Part shown: positions 19,658 through 31,689 of the stretch, one piece after another | Numbering within the stretch: position 1 is the first letter of the stretch | Layout of the letters: every line of letters starts with the position of its first letter | The notes under the pieces: generated by a model | What the model saw: only the letters and a program-made list of their open reading frames with translations | What the model was told of the DNA's origin: nothing | Database searches by the model: none | Translations under genes and position numbers: made by a program | NCBI GenBank assembly: GCA_003427395.1 | Contig: BFEA01000108.1 | Location: 1-40,000 of the forward strand | Direction: 5' to 3' | Length of the DNA: 40,000 bases | DNA from: Chara braunii | Taxonomy: Eukaryota > Streptophyta > Charophyceae > Charales > Characeae

Positions 19658-19700
19658 TGTCGGAGCAAACACCCTTACAAGGGTATTTGCTCATAATTTT
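19658..19700. repeat. 10-bp hairpin repeat, copy 2 of 3
   Basis: GCAAACACCC (19665-19674) and GGGTATTTGC (19681-19690) surround TTACAA, with one mismatch. The spacing is identical to 2655-2680, and the preceding 'tgtcgga' and following 'attttaca' also match. Confidence 0.7.
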
Positions 19701-20084
19701 ACATTCGATACAGTATCGACGCCTGTCGCCGTGCCGGAGACAGGCTGGAGTAGAAAGTAAGATTTTTTTAGCATAGCGTCGTGAAGCAAACTTCTCGACC
19801 ATTGAGGCCGAGATTTCTAGGTGACCATACGCAATGATACGCCGTGTACGAAAACAGGTAAGGGTTAATAAAAGTTAAAAGTCTTCGGCCTCAAGGGCCG
19901 GAGGATTGAAAAGAAAACAAGAAAAGATCGCACGGGATGCAGCGAGAACGATATCAAACAAGTGAAGGTTCAGGCAATAAGGCAAATACGATTTAAAACA
20001 AATTCAAGGGCGTCCGACCGGCCGATATGGGAGAGTCGACAGGTCGCGTCACCGTAAAGTCGAAAAACGACTGAAAAAATTAGT
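19701..20084. other. Hairpin-rich spacer
   Basis: Perfect stems include GCCTGTC (19721-19727) with GACAGGC (19739-19745) and the small CGATA/TATCG at 19706-19718. No gene supported. Confidence 0.45.
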
Positions 20085-20693
20085 ATGACCTCGGCCATAC
20101 GACCGGGACAGCATAGAGAAAACACACTGCCTACCGTAATAGGTAACGACAGTCGGTACCATTGCCCTTACTCGTATGCCATGAATAGGGTTGAGATTCC
20201 AGCACCACCTACCGTATGTAGAGGGGAAGTCGCCTCTCGAGTGGCGACTTCGTGTCTCTCGACCGACCAATCGACCGGTGCCATCGTCCCTTTTCAGAAG
20301 AAGACATCGTTGATAGTTCTAATATCGTCCGCACAGGGCCTGGACTCGGGCTACTTGAAATGGTACCCGCCTATCTACCGATATCTGGCCTCTAAAAATG
20401 CCAACTTTTGTCTTCTTCTGCTCGGCCTCGAGTACTGGCCACATCTATCCATACTTGATGCGGTACCGGGCTACCTGCCACCTGAGGGTTTTTTCCGCAA
20501 CTCAAGTGTCGTGGGCCTCCACCCCCGCCACTTGAGTGTTTTCCCGACCCTCAATGACACAGCCATGGGTAAGTACCGGCTCTTCGGGCTTTCCGATCAA
20601 CCAATACCTCTTGCGGGTCACACACACAATCAAGCCAACAAGTATTCAGACAGGCACACCGACCAGCAAGCGTGCACGCACACACAAACTTAA
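20085..20693 (+). CDS. Uncertain ORF, hypothetical protein
   Basis: A 202-codon frame from an ATG at 20085. It has no signal peptide or domain that I recognise, and its last ~30 residues translate a CA-rich simple sequence. It overlaps a perfect 9-bp hairpin, GAAGTCGCC (20226-20234) with GGCGACTTC (20243-20251). It may be chance. Confidence 0.15.
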   Translation: MTSAIRPGQHRENTLPTVIGNDSRYHCPYSYAMNRVEIPAPPTVCRGEVASRVATSCLSTDQSTGAIVPFQKKTSLIVLISSAQGLDSGYLKWYPPIYRYLASKNANFCLLLLGLEYWPHLSILDAVPGYLPPEGFFRNSSVVGLHPRHLSVFPTLNDTAMGKYRLFGLSDQPIPLAGHTHNQANKYSDRHTDQQACTHTQT

Positions 20694-20880
20694 AGTTGGG
20701 CTCGGACCACTAGTAGGGTTATGCCCTACTACTCTACTTATACATAAACTGCTCTTATCTTACTCAAAGCAGGAGTTAGCCCAGCAGGTTTCGACATAGA
20801 CTATTAAATAACAGGTATAGGGAATGAATCCCTCCGGTCTAGCTCCTTTTTTGTGGTAAGGAGCCGAGGCCGAACCAACC
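20694..20880. other. Short spacer, nothing recognised
   Basis: Contains 'gggaatgaatccctcc' near 20820, echoing the 'ggaatgaatctacc' motif of the hammerhead repeats. No gene is supported. Confidence 0.35.
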
Positions 20881-20884
20881 ATAA

Positions 20885-20965
20885 TTTCACCCTGTCCCGG
20901 TGAGGCCGGGGCTCGAACTCGTAACCTCGGATTAGAAGGTAGTTACAGTTAGTTAGCCCTCTGAA
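20885..20965 (-). repeat. tRNA-like B-box motif, possible SINE head
   Basis: On the minus strand 'gttacgagttcgagccccgg' resembles the B box (GGTTCGANNCC) of RNA polymerase III promoters. It is preceded by 'gggctaactaactgtaacta', which could be a decayed A-box region. The T-stem does not pair properly, so this is not an intact tRNA gene. Confidence 0.4.
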
Positions 20966-21339
20966 AAACGAGGGTATTACACTTGGCAGGTAAATGATGG
21001 TTGGTAGTTCGATTATTTCTTTTAATTTAGTTTTATTTTTCTGTAATTAGTTAGATTCGTTCCTTTTTTTTTTCTTATTATTTTTCTCTTTTTATCTCGG
21101 GGATACTATCTGTTAACTCACTTTCAGTGAATCCGGCCTTAATAAACGGCAAGATTCATTTTCACAAAAACAACCTTACTTCGAGCACGCCGTTCGAAAC
21201 TCTGGTTCGTGTGCTTGGGCTAAGAGCTCGTCGAAGAAAACAGCGCGCGTGTAGCAGCGCGCAGATGAAGAGCACAACAGAAAAGCGAGAGGGGGAGAGG
21301 AGGTAGAGCGCCTGGAGCAGCAAGAAAGAAGCCACCGCG
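20966..21339. other. Spacer, nothing recognised
   Basis: T-rich part followed by a GC-richer part. No gene, RNA or clear repeat identified. Confidence 0.35.
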
Positions 21340-21540
21340 CGGAGTAAATGAGGTGGTCGTGCAGAAAAGAGTGAGGCGCAGGAAGGAGAAGAATAAGAAG
21401 AAGAAGGTTGAAGGAGAAAAAGAAGAAGAAGAAGGAAAGCGGAGAAGAAAAAGAAGAAGAAGAGGAAGGAAGAAAAAGAAGAAAAAGAAGAAGTGGAAGA
21501 AAAAGAGGAAGAAGAGAAAGAAGGGGGGGATAGGAGGGCT
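21340..21540. repeat. GAA/GGA polypurine tract
   Basis: About 200 bp are almost pure purine on the plus strand (gaagaagaa, aaaagaagaag, ggaaagcgg). Translations are lysine/arginine/glutamate on one strand and phenylalanine/leucine on the other and are not proteins. Such tracts can form triplex DNA, which is known in general but not tested here. Confidence 0.8.
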
Positions 21541-22758
21541 TACCTCCCTTGAAGTCTGAGATGGCGATGTTCTGGGCCAGGGACCTCGTACTTGAGTTGC
21601 GCGGGGCTCTCTGTGCACGCTTTGTATGGTTCCAAGTTTATGAGGAGGCCGGCAAAAGCTTTTTGCGGCGCCGATCGGACTTCGAGTCAACCCTCTCAGG
21701 GGGGGCTTTCACGACAACGACGAAGACGGCGACGAGAGGAACAACGGGTAAGTCGTCAACCCCACAGCTAACCTCATACTACTTGCATCGGTAGGATGAG
21801 TCAAATCGGAATGAATCTACCGCTAGAACATTGAAACATACATTGCCACACTCACGTGTGTCTGTGCGAGTGTGAGGGAGAGAGAAAACTTATATGCCTG
21901 ATCGCCGACGGTCACCGCGGCCGCTGTGCACTTTTTCTATGAAATATAACGTACCCCCATTTCTGACTGTACTGGACAAAACAGATAGTTTATATACATT
22001 CACCTTCTTATTATTATAATTGATTATTATTAGTTTATATTTATTATTATTATTATTACGATTTTGATCGCAGTACCTACATTCTAACTACATACGTACG
22101 AGGGAATCAATGCGACAAGGAGAAGACGTGCAGACAACAGTGGCAAACGAATAAACATAGCACACGCGGAAAGACAAACTGTGTGTGGGGTGGAACGTGC
22201 GGCAACAGCAAGACGCAGAATGCGGGAGCAAAACAAGAAGGAGATGGCAACAGGAGACAGTCGTGGGGAGAACAAACGAACGCGCGAACATGGTAGGAGA
22301 AAGCAAGAGTCGAGCGAGTGAAAGAGAGAGGAGAGAGAAAGAGAGAGGGCGATCTGGTGGTCTTCTAAGAAAGAGGCGAGTGTGGGGTATCAAGGTCGGA
22401 TGAGGGTGACGAGATGTGTACCTGGTGTATGAAGAGAGGTTGGCTATGTAGTTGACATCATGTACATTGGTCTTTGAGAGTCGAAGTGAGCTTGTTGAGT
22501 GAACACAACTGAAGGTAGGATGGACGAGTAGAGTAGGCTAGGCGCTGGATACCCGACAGAGAGGAGCGACTTTGGATACTGTGTTGGTGTAGCCTGCGGG
22601 CTTGAACATTGGTTTATTATTTAATTGTATTGCTCTATTTGGATGGATTCTTTGTGCTATCATACTCCTTGCCTGTACACGACTACTTGGACATCTGTGT
22701 GATTTTGCAACTTGGTTTTCTGTATATCGTTCACACTCATATACTTTGCAAATACTTT
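21541..22758. other. Spacer with weak match to the hammerhead repeat
   Basis: 'ggaatgaatctaccgctaga' at about 21811 and the next ~20 bases resemble 246-285 and 3687-3725 of the hammerhead repeats, suggesting a very decayed fragment. The rest includes GA-rich simple sequence (22310-22350). No gene supported. Confidence 0.4.
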
Positions 22759-22764
22759 TATTTT

Positions 22765-22815
22765 ACAATTATAATAATAATAATAATAATAATTTTTATT
22801 ATTATTATTATTACT
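22765..22815. repeat. TAA/TTA microsatellite
   Basis: (AAT)n runs directly into (TTA)n, forming an imperfect palindrome of simple repeats at about 22770-22814. Confidence 0.85.
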
Positions 22816-22954
22816 GCTTGGTATTATTTTCGTAATTTAGTCATACTCACAGAAAGTACGAGGATGGATTTGAACGAAAAGCAGAGATCGTGCATAAGAA
22901 GAAGGATGGTCACATGAGAAAAACGGGGGGGGGAGAATGAAGAAGAAGAAGGAG

Positions 22955-23020
22955 ATAAGAAGGGGACAACGGACGAAAGGCTGTGACAAATTGTTCCGTA
23001 AGAGTTTCACAGACTTGTCA
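22955..23020 (-). pseudogene. Decayed second-family hammerhead
   Basis: On the minus strand 'gtgaaactct' and 'caatttgtcacagcctttcg' align with the hammerhead-containing arms at 35.28 and 35.39 kb. The core is broken: the CTGATGAG position reads TTGACAAG, and GAAAC reads GGAAC. It should not cleave. It is flanked by a CA run. Confidence 0.6.
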
Positions 23021-23400
23021 ACACACACACACACTGAAGAAGAAGAGAGAGAGAGAGAAGTATAGAGGTAGACAGAGAAGGAGAGGAGTAAACAAAAAAG
23101 GCAGACGAGTGCAGGCAGACAAAAACAAAACAGACATACAAACATACTACAGCAGGACAACAGACAGACAACAAACAGACGAGAGACAGACAAGAGATAG
23201 ACAGGAGAGACAGTCGGTCAAACAGAAAACAATATAGACAACCAAACAGACAGCGACGAACAGGCAGAACAGACATGGATAGATACAGAGAGACAGACAA
23301 AGACATACAAACACACACAGACATGCGGACTGACAGTGACATACAGGCAGACAGTGACAAACAGACACAGACGCGCACACGCGGGCGATGTGGAGTAGTG
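23021..23400. repeat. CAGA/GACA-rich simple sequence
   Basis: A (CA)n run, a GA run and then ~300 bp of imperfect 'cagaca' and 'gacagaca' words. Open frames on both strands reflect this composition. Confidence 0.8.
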
Positions 23401-23859
23401 GGTAACGAATATGGTAACACCCGACCGTACTCACTCAGCTCCGAATCTCCCTGAATGTCCCACTCACAGTGATTCAGTACTACATACATGTTGAATCCTA
23501 TGTCTAAGCTAGGGCGACTATGGCCGCTCTACTACTACTGACTATGAATGCGACAAGGAGGCAGGCATTGAAATGCTTGTCGAAGGTCACAGCGAAAGAG
23601 CACCGTGAAAATCACAGCCCTTAGAGGGCATGACGTTGAGCACGGAGGAGATGAAGAAGGTGGGAGCTCCTCGTTGGTGAGCGGCGTCAGGCTTGGTGAG
23701 GTCCGATGCACTTGGTCTTGATGCCGAACAGGGGGAAGGGTTGCAAAACCGCTCCTATACCAGTTTAACAAGGCGGAGACAGGGAAGCGAGATTGGGAGA
23801 GGGAGGGAGAGTGAGAGCACACACACACGCTCACTCAACTCGACACGACTCGACAAACG
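23401..23859. other. Spacer, nothing recognised
   Basis: No gene, RNA or repeat match identified. A short (AC)n run lies near 23818-23829. Confidence 0.35.
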
Positions 23860-24330
23860 CAGACACAAAGTGGCAAAGTCGCAAAGTCACAGTCATGGAT
23901 TTTTTAACACAATATTGAAATATAGTCACACTGAACACAAGCAATGAGCCTGAAAACTGGTTGCCCGTACTGAGCTTCAGTCCGATCTTAAGTACTGAAC
24001 TCAAGTTGAGTCCCGATGGCAGAAGTGCAAATTGCCTCAGAGCTTAACTGAAAATCGGAGGTCTGAGTTTGGGCGGCATAATGTCGAATGACGCCAAGTA
24101 TCGAAATCCGAAAGTGTGAAAAGAGGAATTTGAGAACGAGCGCCAACTGCAGAGGGTGCCAACAATCAGGGGTATGAGAACAGAGAACGAAAAATTAAAT
24201 AGCAGTTTGGCGGATGCTAACCCGCGGACCAGGGATCAAGCCCTAGCTGAGTCCATAACAGTCTTACTCTTCCAACCATCTTGACCATCAGTTCGCCATC
24301 TTAACCATTAGTTTATTTTTAACTTTTTTT
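23860..24330 (-). repeat. Possible tRNA-derived SINE
   Basis: On the minus strand 'tggtcaagatggttggaaga' (A-box-like, about 24293-24274) is followed ~35 nt later by 'agggcttgatccctgg' (B-box-like, near 24245-24230), with AGGG/CCCT able to form the T-stem. The preceding 'aatggttaagatggcgaac' is a partial duplicate of the A-box area. The downstream body to about 23860 has no match in this window, so element length is a guess. Confidence 0.4.
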
Positions 24331-27300
24331 TTCTCTTTCCTCTTGACACCTTTTAATTTTTTCCTTCTTACTTGCAATCCCTCACTCTCCTTGCAAGAGA
24401 AACATGTTCCTCTCTTTTCTTTTTTTTATGGTCCACCTCTTGGGAATTATGAAGATAGAGAGTATATACGATAATAGTTTGAAGTTCAGTAGTGATTAGC
24501 GGCAAAACAACTTTTATCAACCTCCCAATATAATCCTCAATTATTTATCTTTCATTGTGTTTGCTTAACCTCCTATTGTATCCCTATACAATCCCACGGA
24601 TCATAAAATATATCGTCAAGTTAACAATCGCATAATCAAATTGCATTGTTTACTGACCACTGCTAATTTTTTTGGCAGGATAGACTCGTTCCTTATAGAT
24701 GTGGTAGAATACTCTCAACATTCCTTACTCTCACTATTTTTAATAAATAGTTTATCTCAGTCTAATCAATAACAGTCTTTAAGATAGAGTCCCTCATTCG
24801 ATCAAGAAAGGTTTCAAATACTCAAACGCGTATAAAGTTGAGAGATTTTTGTCAAAGATCCGAAGAACATTTTCCAGCTTAACTATTCTCTCTTCTACTA
24901 TAATTCCGAAAGTTAGTTGCTCAACTGAACCATATATAATTACCCATCTTCAAAGTATCATGAGTAGCATAAAGCGGGGTAAACCTCAAGGTGGATGTAG
25001 TTAACAATCTCATTTTTTTGCTCAAAGTGTTAAGGAGTGGTGAATTCATTCTCACAATTGAATCATTCTCTCTTGCTCTGCCTAGTGCAGCAACAGATTC
25101 CAAAATAAGCATTCACTCTCTTCTATATTGAAAGTCACATGTAGCAAAAAAACTAAGAAGTCTCTCAATTTGTCTCTGCTCCCTAAGTCACTTTCATGTG
25201 CATTATCTCAAGTTATTCTCTCGTTCTTAAAAGACTGACGTAAGCTCCCCTGAAACATTTCAAGTAATTTGTCTCCTTCTCTAGACTTGTTGGAGCATAG
25301 ATTCTCACATCCAATCTTCCAGTATTGAGAAAAATAATAATTAGGATATCATATGACATTTTTCACATATTTCTCGTTTTATAATCACGAAAGGATTATC
25401 AGACTTAGTCACTTTGCCCATCCAGCCTCTCACAAAAGATATTCTTGCCACTGATATAGGACCTCAGGATGTTTGTGGCCTTTTCATTTTGTGAATAAAA
25501 ATTCACCATAATCGATAAGTTATCTCTTGAAAAGTAAAGTCCGTTCAGAGCAGGAGAAAATATTACAGAAAATGATTTAACATGAGTATTCCAAATGAAA
25601 CTTTTATTTTCTTGTTCGTGTAATATCTTGTATTTTGTCTAAATTTGTCTGTTACTTGTTCCCAACATCTGTCATATTCACAAATTTAAAGTTTTTTGTG
25701 ACACATAAACCCTAACATCATCGTCATAAAGCTCGAGAAATTGACAGGTAAAGATATACAGACTATTGTGTTCTCATTCTCTCTTCTTCACCCGTACCTC
25801 ACAATCTCATGGGGGACACTTTTTTTTTCCCTAGAGAGTAAAAGAAACTCAATAGTTTTTATGTTGTCTCTTTACTCAATCTCTCGTGTCCTCTCCCTAA
25901 TCTCAACCAAGGTTTCTCTTCTGGAGGTAAGTATTGTCGATTCACCAATGTCTATGATCTCCTCTCACTTTAATAGCAAACTCCACTATAGCAGATTAAT
26001 TGTCCTTTGACGTACTGATATCAGGTACATGAAGAGTTGATAATCCCTTAAAGACAACGAATTGAGTGAATCTAGTGAAACATTTATTTCCCTTTTCTAA
26101 TCTTTCATTCTCTTTCATCACAACTTTCTCAACAAATCTTCAATATCTCTCATAAGCGACATCCATTTTATTTTTTTTGTAAACATAATCACGTCGTATG
26201 TGTCAAATTCAATGTAGTAAAATGTCAAAATATAAAGTCGTTTTTGTTCTCATCCTCTTTCAACCATTTCATATTTAACGGTCTCATGTGAGAACACTTT
26301 TTTTTTACTAAGAGCATTTAATGACTTCAAAAGATATTCAACCTTTCTTTTACTCGGACTTGAACCTCTCCAAAATTTTGATCTTCGTAATCTTATTTAT
26401 TCCGCTTTTTTTTTTTTTTTAATCTCATGATAGCTCATTCATTTTTTTCATCTCAATATCATATGGATAATCGACAAATAATTATTTTTATCACAATAAC
26501 TGTAAAAGACAAGAGGGATAAACACTGTCTCATAAGTCACTGACTTTGAGCCTCATTCCAATCTCTTATTTTGTTTGGCTAAATTTGTTTTCTCGTTATA
26601 GAATGAATGAATGACAATTTCTCATAACCAATTGAACGTTTCCCGATTATTGCAACTTTTTTTCTTCACATATGAACGAAGATCATACATATTTTTTCTG
26701 CAATAAATAAACCAATACCACACAGAGTGTCGTACTGCCAGAATGATAGGCCCAACAATGCTCATATTGGTAGGGAAATATACTTTTAGTAATGAATTTT
26801 AAAAGTTCATTCAATGCATTTTTAACCAACATTCCAGTTAAAGAAGTTCCTGTGTTTTTGTCTTGCTCATTTTCTTCTCAGTCCTCAAGGGTGTCAAGGT
26901 TTCATAAAGCATACCTTCGACCAAGCCCGATCTTCTCCATCAATCATTGTCAATCACCTTCTCCGGTCTAAAACAGTACCTCACATATGAAGAGATTGGA
27001 CGCATTTAGCGATTGGACTTTCAAGAGAATCGATACTCAATGGGGATTGTAAAACGAATTTGAGGATTGAGACATTATCAATAATTTTCATACCATAATC
27101 TAAGTTCAAAGACTAGTATTGACCAAGACTCATTTTGGATACGAAACATTTTCATGTCCCCGACAACGACATTAGTTTTGTCGCATTTTTTCCTTTCAGG
27201 ACACTTATAGGGATTGAAAAGTCAACAGGCTGTTACGTATGATTTTTTTTAATTTTTGCAATAAATAAATAAATCATGCAATCCCTTCCTGTTGCATGCG

Positions 27301-28119
27301 TCCGGCTTCGAGCGATACCCTTTATTTACGATTTACGTTGGTTCCCGGTCTTATAAATCTTTGATTGTGATTCAGAACAACAATTGCAACTATGCAAATA
27401 ATAAAATTAAAATAAAATGTATATCATATCCTGATTGACAAATTTTAAGAGTTGAAAAATGTGACAAAAACAGCAGACAGTATAACATCAAACAATATTA
27501 ATGAAACAAGATCAAGAACGAATTGGCTTAAGACAAAGACAAGATAGATGAGGAAAAGTGATAACTCATAATAATTTTAGAACATACAGATGAAAATACA
27601 TGACCAACACTCGTTAAGAATCCTCATTCTTCCTCTTAGGTCTCATCCTCAATCCCTCATTTGACCGTGCATTTTTTATGCCTTCAGCCACGTCTATATA
27701 CCTCAGTAAATTATAGTCTATATACCTAAGTGAAATATAGAGTTACCCAAAACCCTTGAGTTTTGAATAAGATCACCAAAGACCAAAGATTCAAAAATCA
27801 AGCATGACACATAACTTCTCCCACAGAGTAGGAAAATATAATCTGGAGAAGATCTCTTGCCTAAGATGTGAAACTTTGAAGGCTCAGTTACTGCCTCATA
27901 GTCAATCTCTGCTAGTGAGATATACCTTTTAACCAAGTCAACAAGATCACCTCAGTAAGAAACATCAATGAGGTAGAAATGGGTCGGAGGTCTAGGGTAG
28001 TCAGAGTATAACTTAGGACCAAAGTTATGAAACAACTTTGTTTCTCCCTGAAGCACTCGTGCTCTCTCCTCAACATACCATGCTGCCATAAGTCACAGTG
28101 AGTCAAAATGTTCATGAGT
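24331..28119. other. AT-rich segment without a supportable gene
   Basis: About 3.8 kb of AT-rich sequence with many short T-runs and 'ctctc' words, and frequent stops in all frames. The longest frame (25741-26010 plus, 89 codons) has no recognisable feature. No tRNA, rRNA or repeat copy from elsewhere in the window was found. Confidence 0.5.
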
Positions 28120-28461
28120 TTATTTTTCCTCTTCTTCACATCGATCCTCATATCTTTTATAGTTATCTTTACAAACTCGGTGAGGACCACGAAGATTGAT
28201 AGATCTCATTCTCTGAAACCGATTGTACTGACATGCTGGCACTGGAAAACATCCTTGGAGGCAATCCTGTTGAGATAGGTCAATAATGTTTGATTGACTG
28301 AAAAAAAAGTGATAACACTCCTGTGTCGAAGAGATTACTGGAATTGAGTCAACTGTGTGAGATCTGAAAATGATCCAAAAATTGTTGATCGAGAATCCAC
28401 TAACTTGATGAAAACATTGATTGATTGATACTGATCTGAGAGACTGACTCGTAATTGACAA
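28120..28461 (-). CDS. Weak ORF, hypothetical
   Basis: A 113-codon frame in AT-rich DNA, hence somewhat longer than expected there. The C-terminal part is cysteine-containing and ends in a basic/acidic stretch. No domain recognised and no start context to support it. Confidence 0.12.
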   Translation of the reverse strand: MSITSQSLRSVSINQCFHQVSGFSINNFWIIFRSHTVDSIPVISSTQECYHFFFSQSNIIDLSQQDCLQGCFPVPACQYNRFQRMRSINLRGPHRVCKDNYKRYEDRCEEEEK

Positions 28462-29049
28462 AGGAAATAGTTAACGCTAATTTAGGGTCATTGATGTACA
28501 TTTAAAAAAAAAAAAAAAAAAAAAACAGACTGAGCTCAAAAAAAAAAATTTCGATGCTTCTCGAACTCGGACAATGATAATATGCCTGAACTGATAACCG
28601 ATAATGATGTTGAATACAAGAAAGTGGGTTGATGTCTGCTGTTGATGATGTTGTCAAATGTAAGGATGATTGCTATAGGGGTCTAAGGGTCTTTGATAAA
28701 AACTTTGAGGTACGCATTGCTTTGGTCTAAGCCCACTGAGCGTTCATCACTTCTCTTGCTCTCTAAACAGTTTCACTGGATGGGACTATGGTGTGCAACT
28801 TCCCATTTGACCCATAGATATAAAACAAGTACTATTTGAACTCGTTTCGGTTCTTTACTCTCCCGACCACAACATCTTTTTGCATTCTCTTGTCGGTTTC
28901 GATCTCTTCATATAATTCACTTACCCAATTTTATTTTTTGTCCCGATGGAGAGTGGTGGACATTACGATAATATCTTTGTTTTACATTATTTACTTTCTT
29001 CACGATTGTCATGCAACAGTCTTTGATTGAATTAATAGTAGAGTGAGAT
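28462..29049. other. AT-rich spacer with poly(A)
   Basis: A ~22-base poly(A) run (about 28504-28525) is followed shortly by another A-run. This could be the tail of an old retroposed copy, but no body is recognisable. Confidence 0.4.
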
Positions 29050-29059
29050 TTGTTTGTCA

Positions 29060-29191
29060 TTCAACGTCTAGATATGGCTAAGGTTGTTGCTGAGATCAGA
29101 CTGTCAGATACTAGTGACTTTGTCTTTCAACGTTTATATATCGCTAAGGTCGTTGATGAGATCAAACTGTCAAATGATAGTGACTATGAAA
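29060..29191 (+). repeat. 66-bp tandem duplication, in frame
   Basis: Two 66-bp units start with ttcaacg at 29060 and 29126. Within the 75-codon frame at 29050-29277 they encode two related 22-residue units (FQRLDMAKVVAEIRLSDTSD and FQRLYIAKVVDEIKLSNDSD). The frame is kept and most changes are conservative, but the ORF is short and lacks a supported start. Confidence 0.6.
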
Positions 29192-29714
29192 AATATTATC
29201 AGAGAACGCTTTATTGCTACATTTTTCAACAAAAATCTTACTCTTCAGTACAGACCCCAAGTGACAAAAAAAATTAAAGTATTTGTTGAAACTACCTCTT
29301 CGGATTAATAAATGCAATCAATACAACAACGCATACACAACCGGTGCAAATTGTTAAGGGTCGTTGGTCTATATCAGACGTAGACCATACAAAAGTGTTA
29401 CTCAAATAGTATTGCATGCGGATTTCGAATACAAGATTTGCTCGTATGCCGTGAGGTACTTTGTGCTCATATGAAACTCCTTAATGTAGGTACTCTGAAT
29501 ATATTTCGTTCATGTTAGATACGAAAAATTTTAAATCTATTCGTACTCAATATGTTGTTTTCAAACTTGATGTTTAATCTCACTCAATACGATAACTCTG
29601 AACACGAGGTCGGGAATGTGTTGAAAACGACAGATCTGGGCACGAGACATATCCGTCCTCCACTCGATAAATCCGAGTGTGATATTTTCTAATGCCCAAC
29701 ACTGTAGTTTTTAG
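29192..29714. other. AT-rich spacer, nothing recognised
   Basis: No gene, RNA or repeat copy found. Confidence 0.4.
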
Positions 29715-29875
29715 CGTGGAGCTCTTATGGTTCGCTCATACTCAATGTTGGAATTCCGAGTACGGGGAATGATAGTATTCATACTCAATGTTGGAATTCC
29801 GAAGCTCATATGGTGCGCTCATACTCAATGTTGGAATTCCGAGTACGGGGCATGATAGTACTCATAGTCATTGAA
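29715..29875. repeat. ~40/83-bp tandem repeat
   Basis: 'catactcaatgttggaattc' recurs at 29737, 29780 and 29820. 'gagtacgggg.atgatagta' alternates with 'gaagctcatatggtgcgc', giving an ~83 bp higher-order unit. Confidence 0.85.
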
Positions 29876-31689
29876 TAATTTAAAATAAAATTAGTATAGG
29901 ATGACCTTGAATATTTATCATGTCCCACAAAAAAACCTATATTTAACATCCCGCGAATAATATACGTAGTGTCCCACGAAGAATCAATAGGATGTTTTCT
30001 GTATCTGCTAGTTTGTGCGTCGATGGAGGGACATTTTTGTAATATCAACTAAATCATGGGTAGTTCTACAATTTACTATTGGATTATGCGACATGCTTGC
30101 AATGCGAGTAAATATCAGGAGTATATTTGCAATTTGCCATCGTACAACGGAATACTTCCCCCAGTGAAAATTAGAGGTACGCATCAAACTTATCCTCTAT
30201 CAGTGGGATGCATTCACAATAAATAAGAAGTCATTTCAAAATTTATCATGTTGGTGAGACAGATTACAATATCCATGAGAGTAACCTCAGTTAGACTTTT
30301 CTGGATTTTCATAATATTCAAAAACATAAGTGAAATCTATCATCGAGCAACTTTGCGTTATAAAAAAAAACAACGAAAAAAAAATCCAAGTGTTTTGCAA
30401 TTCACTATGTGTTGTAGAACTTCCCCGTACCACAAAAAGAAAAAAATATATTTTGGATGTTTGCTTTGCTTAATAAAACACTTAATAATATCACGTAAAC
30501 AATCATTAAAGTCCGTTTTCGTAAGGTACGCAGTGTATTATGATATTTTTCCTCAGTCGAATTGATCAATTTTTAACCAACATTTAAATAGTTGATCATT
30601 GTGGATATCAGTCTCCGTGAAGTAAGAACTTGATAATCATACAAGTTTTTTTTCTTAGTTGTTGTTTCCCTCTCACGTGACTCGTCACCCGATCATGAAA
30701 AAAAAAAATGAAGTGTCTTCTGGTGAAACAGGAATTACAACTCATAAATATTTTCAAGCTTTGACCATATAGTCACCGTTCTCCTTAACCAATACTTGAA
30801 GCTTGAACAACGAATTTTAAAGATTCAATGTTCGTTGTTGAACTCTCATTTATATGATTAAAAACAGTTATTTAGTTCTACAATAACCTGAGTCGAAATA
30901 GAGTATGATAACATTTCATAATATGTATCAATCAATCTTAATTTTTGGCAAGTTTGTATATTTTGAAACGTTATTCATTAGTTAATTCACATATAATAAC
31001 TGTTATATGAGAACAAGTCAAATTGAGATTTTGAGTAATGGTATAATGGAGACGTTCTTAAGCAGGGTTAATCGATATTTTATTTTATCTGAATCTCAAT
31101 CAATACCTGAACTTCCTCAATGGTCTGTCACCTATATTTAAGTTCACCATCATATTCATCTTTTACCCTTCTTTCGCACTTAAATTTTCAACTTATCGCT
31201 TCAATGCGCTCAGTCTTGTTTTCCTTGGGTCAACTCACAGAAGCCCGTACCATGAGCGATGAAGGTTATCGCTTCCGTAATCGGATTACTAACGAACTAG
31301 TCTTTTCTTGTAGGAGTGAACAGTGTTCAGCACAATGAGAGACAAAATTTTCTTTAGCGATAGTCTTAAAAATCAACACAAAGATAGTCAGATCACGCTC
31401 AGCGATGACATAAGTAGCAGTGACGCACCCCGTGAGTGTGTCATTCAGTCAGCAACAAAAGCAACACCAAACGAGAAGTGTTGGTCGATAATAATTTGTG
31501 TAAAGAGGTGAAAACTATTGGAATGAAGACTTCGGATAACAAAAAAAATCTTGAAATATATCGTACGGGAAAAACTTAACTAACATAAAAGTCTATAACA
31601 ACAGCAACCAACTCAAACATCCACGGACTCGGCAATGGAGACTAACAGAGAGTTACGAGTGAGTTTAGCGGGGTATTTCAATCTAAATA
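29876..31689. other. AT-rich segment without a supportable gene
   Basis: No domain, RNA or repeat copy recognised. Frames of up to 105 codons (30248-30565 plus) are lysine/isoleucine-rich and consistent with AT-rich chance ORFs. Confidence 0.45.

Noticed and set aside
20885-20965. Intact tRNA gene
   Set aside because: The B-box-like sequence is present but the T-stem and acceptor stem do not pair, so only a tRNA-like relic is supported.
24331-31689. Hidden retrotransposon polyprotein in the AT-rich segment
   Set aside because: I looked for reverse transcriptase and integrase signatures in the longer translations and saw none; stops are frequent in all frames.
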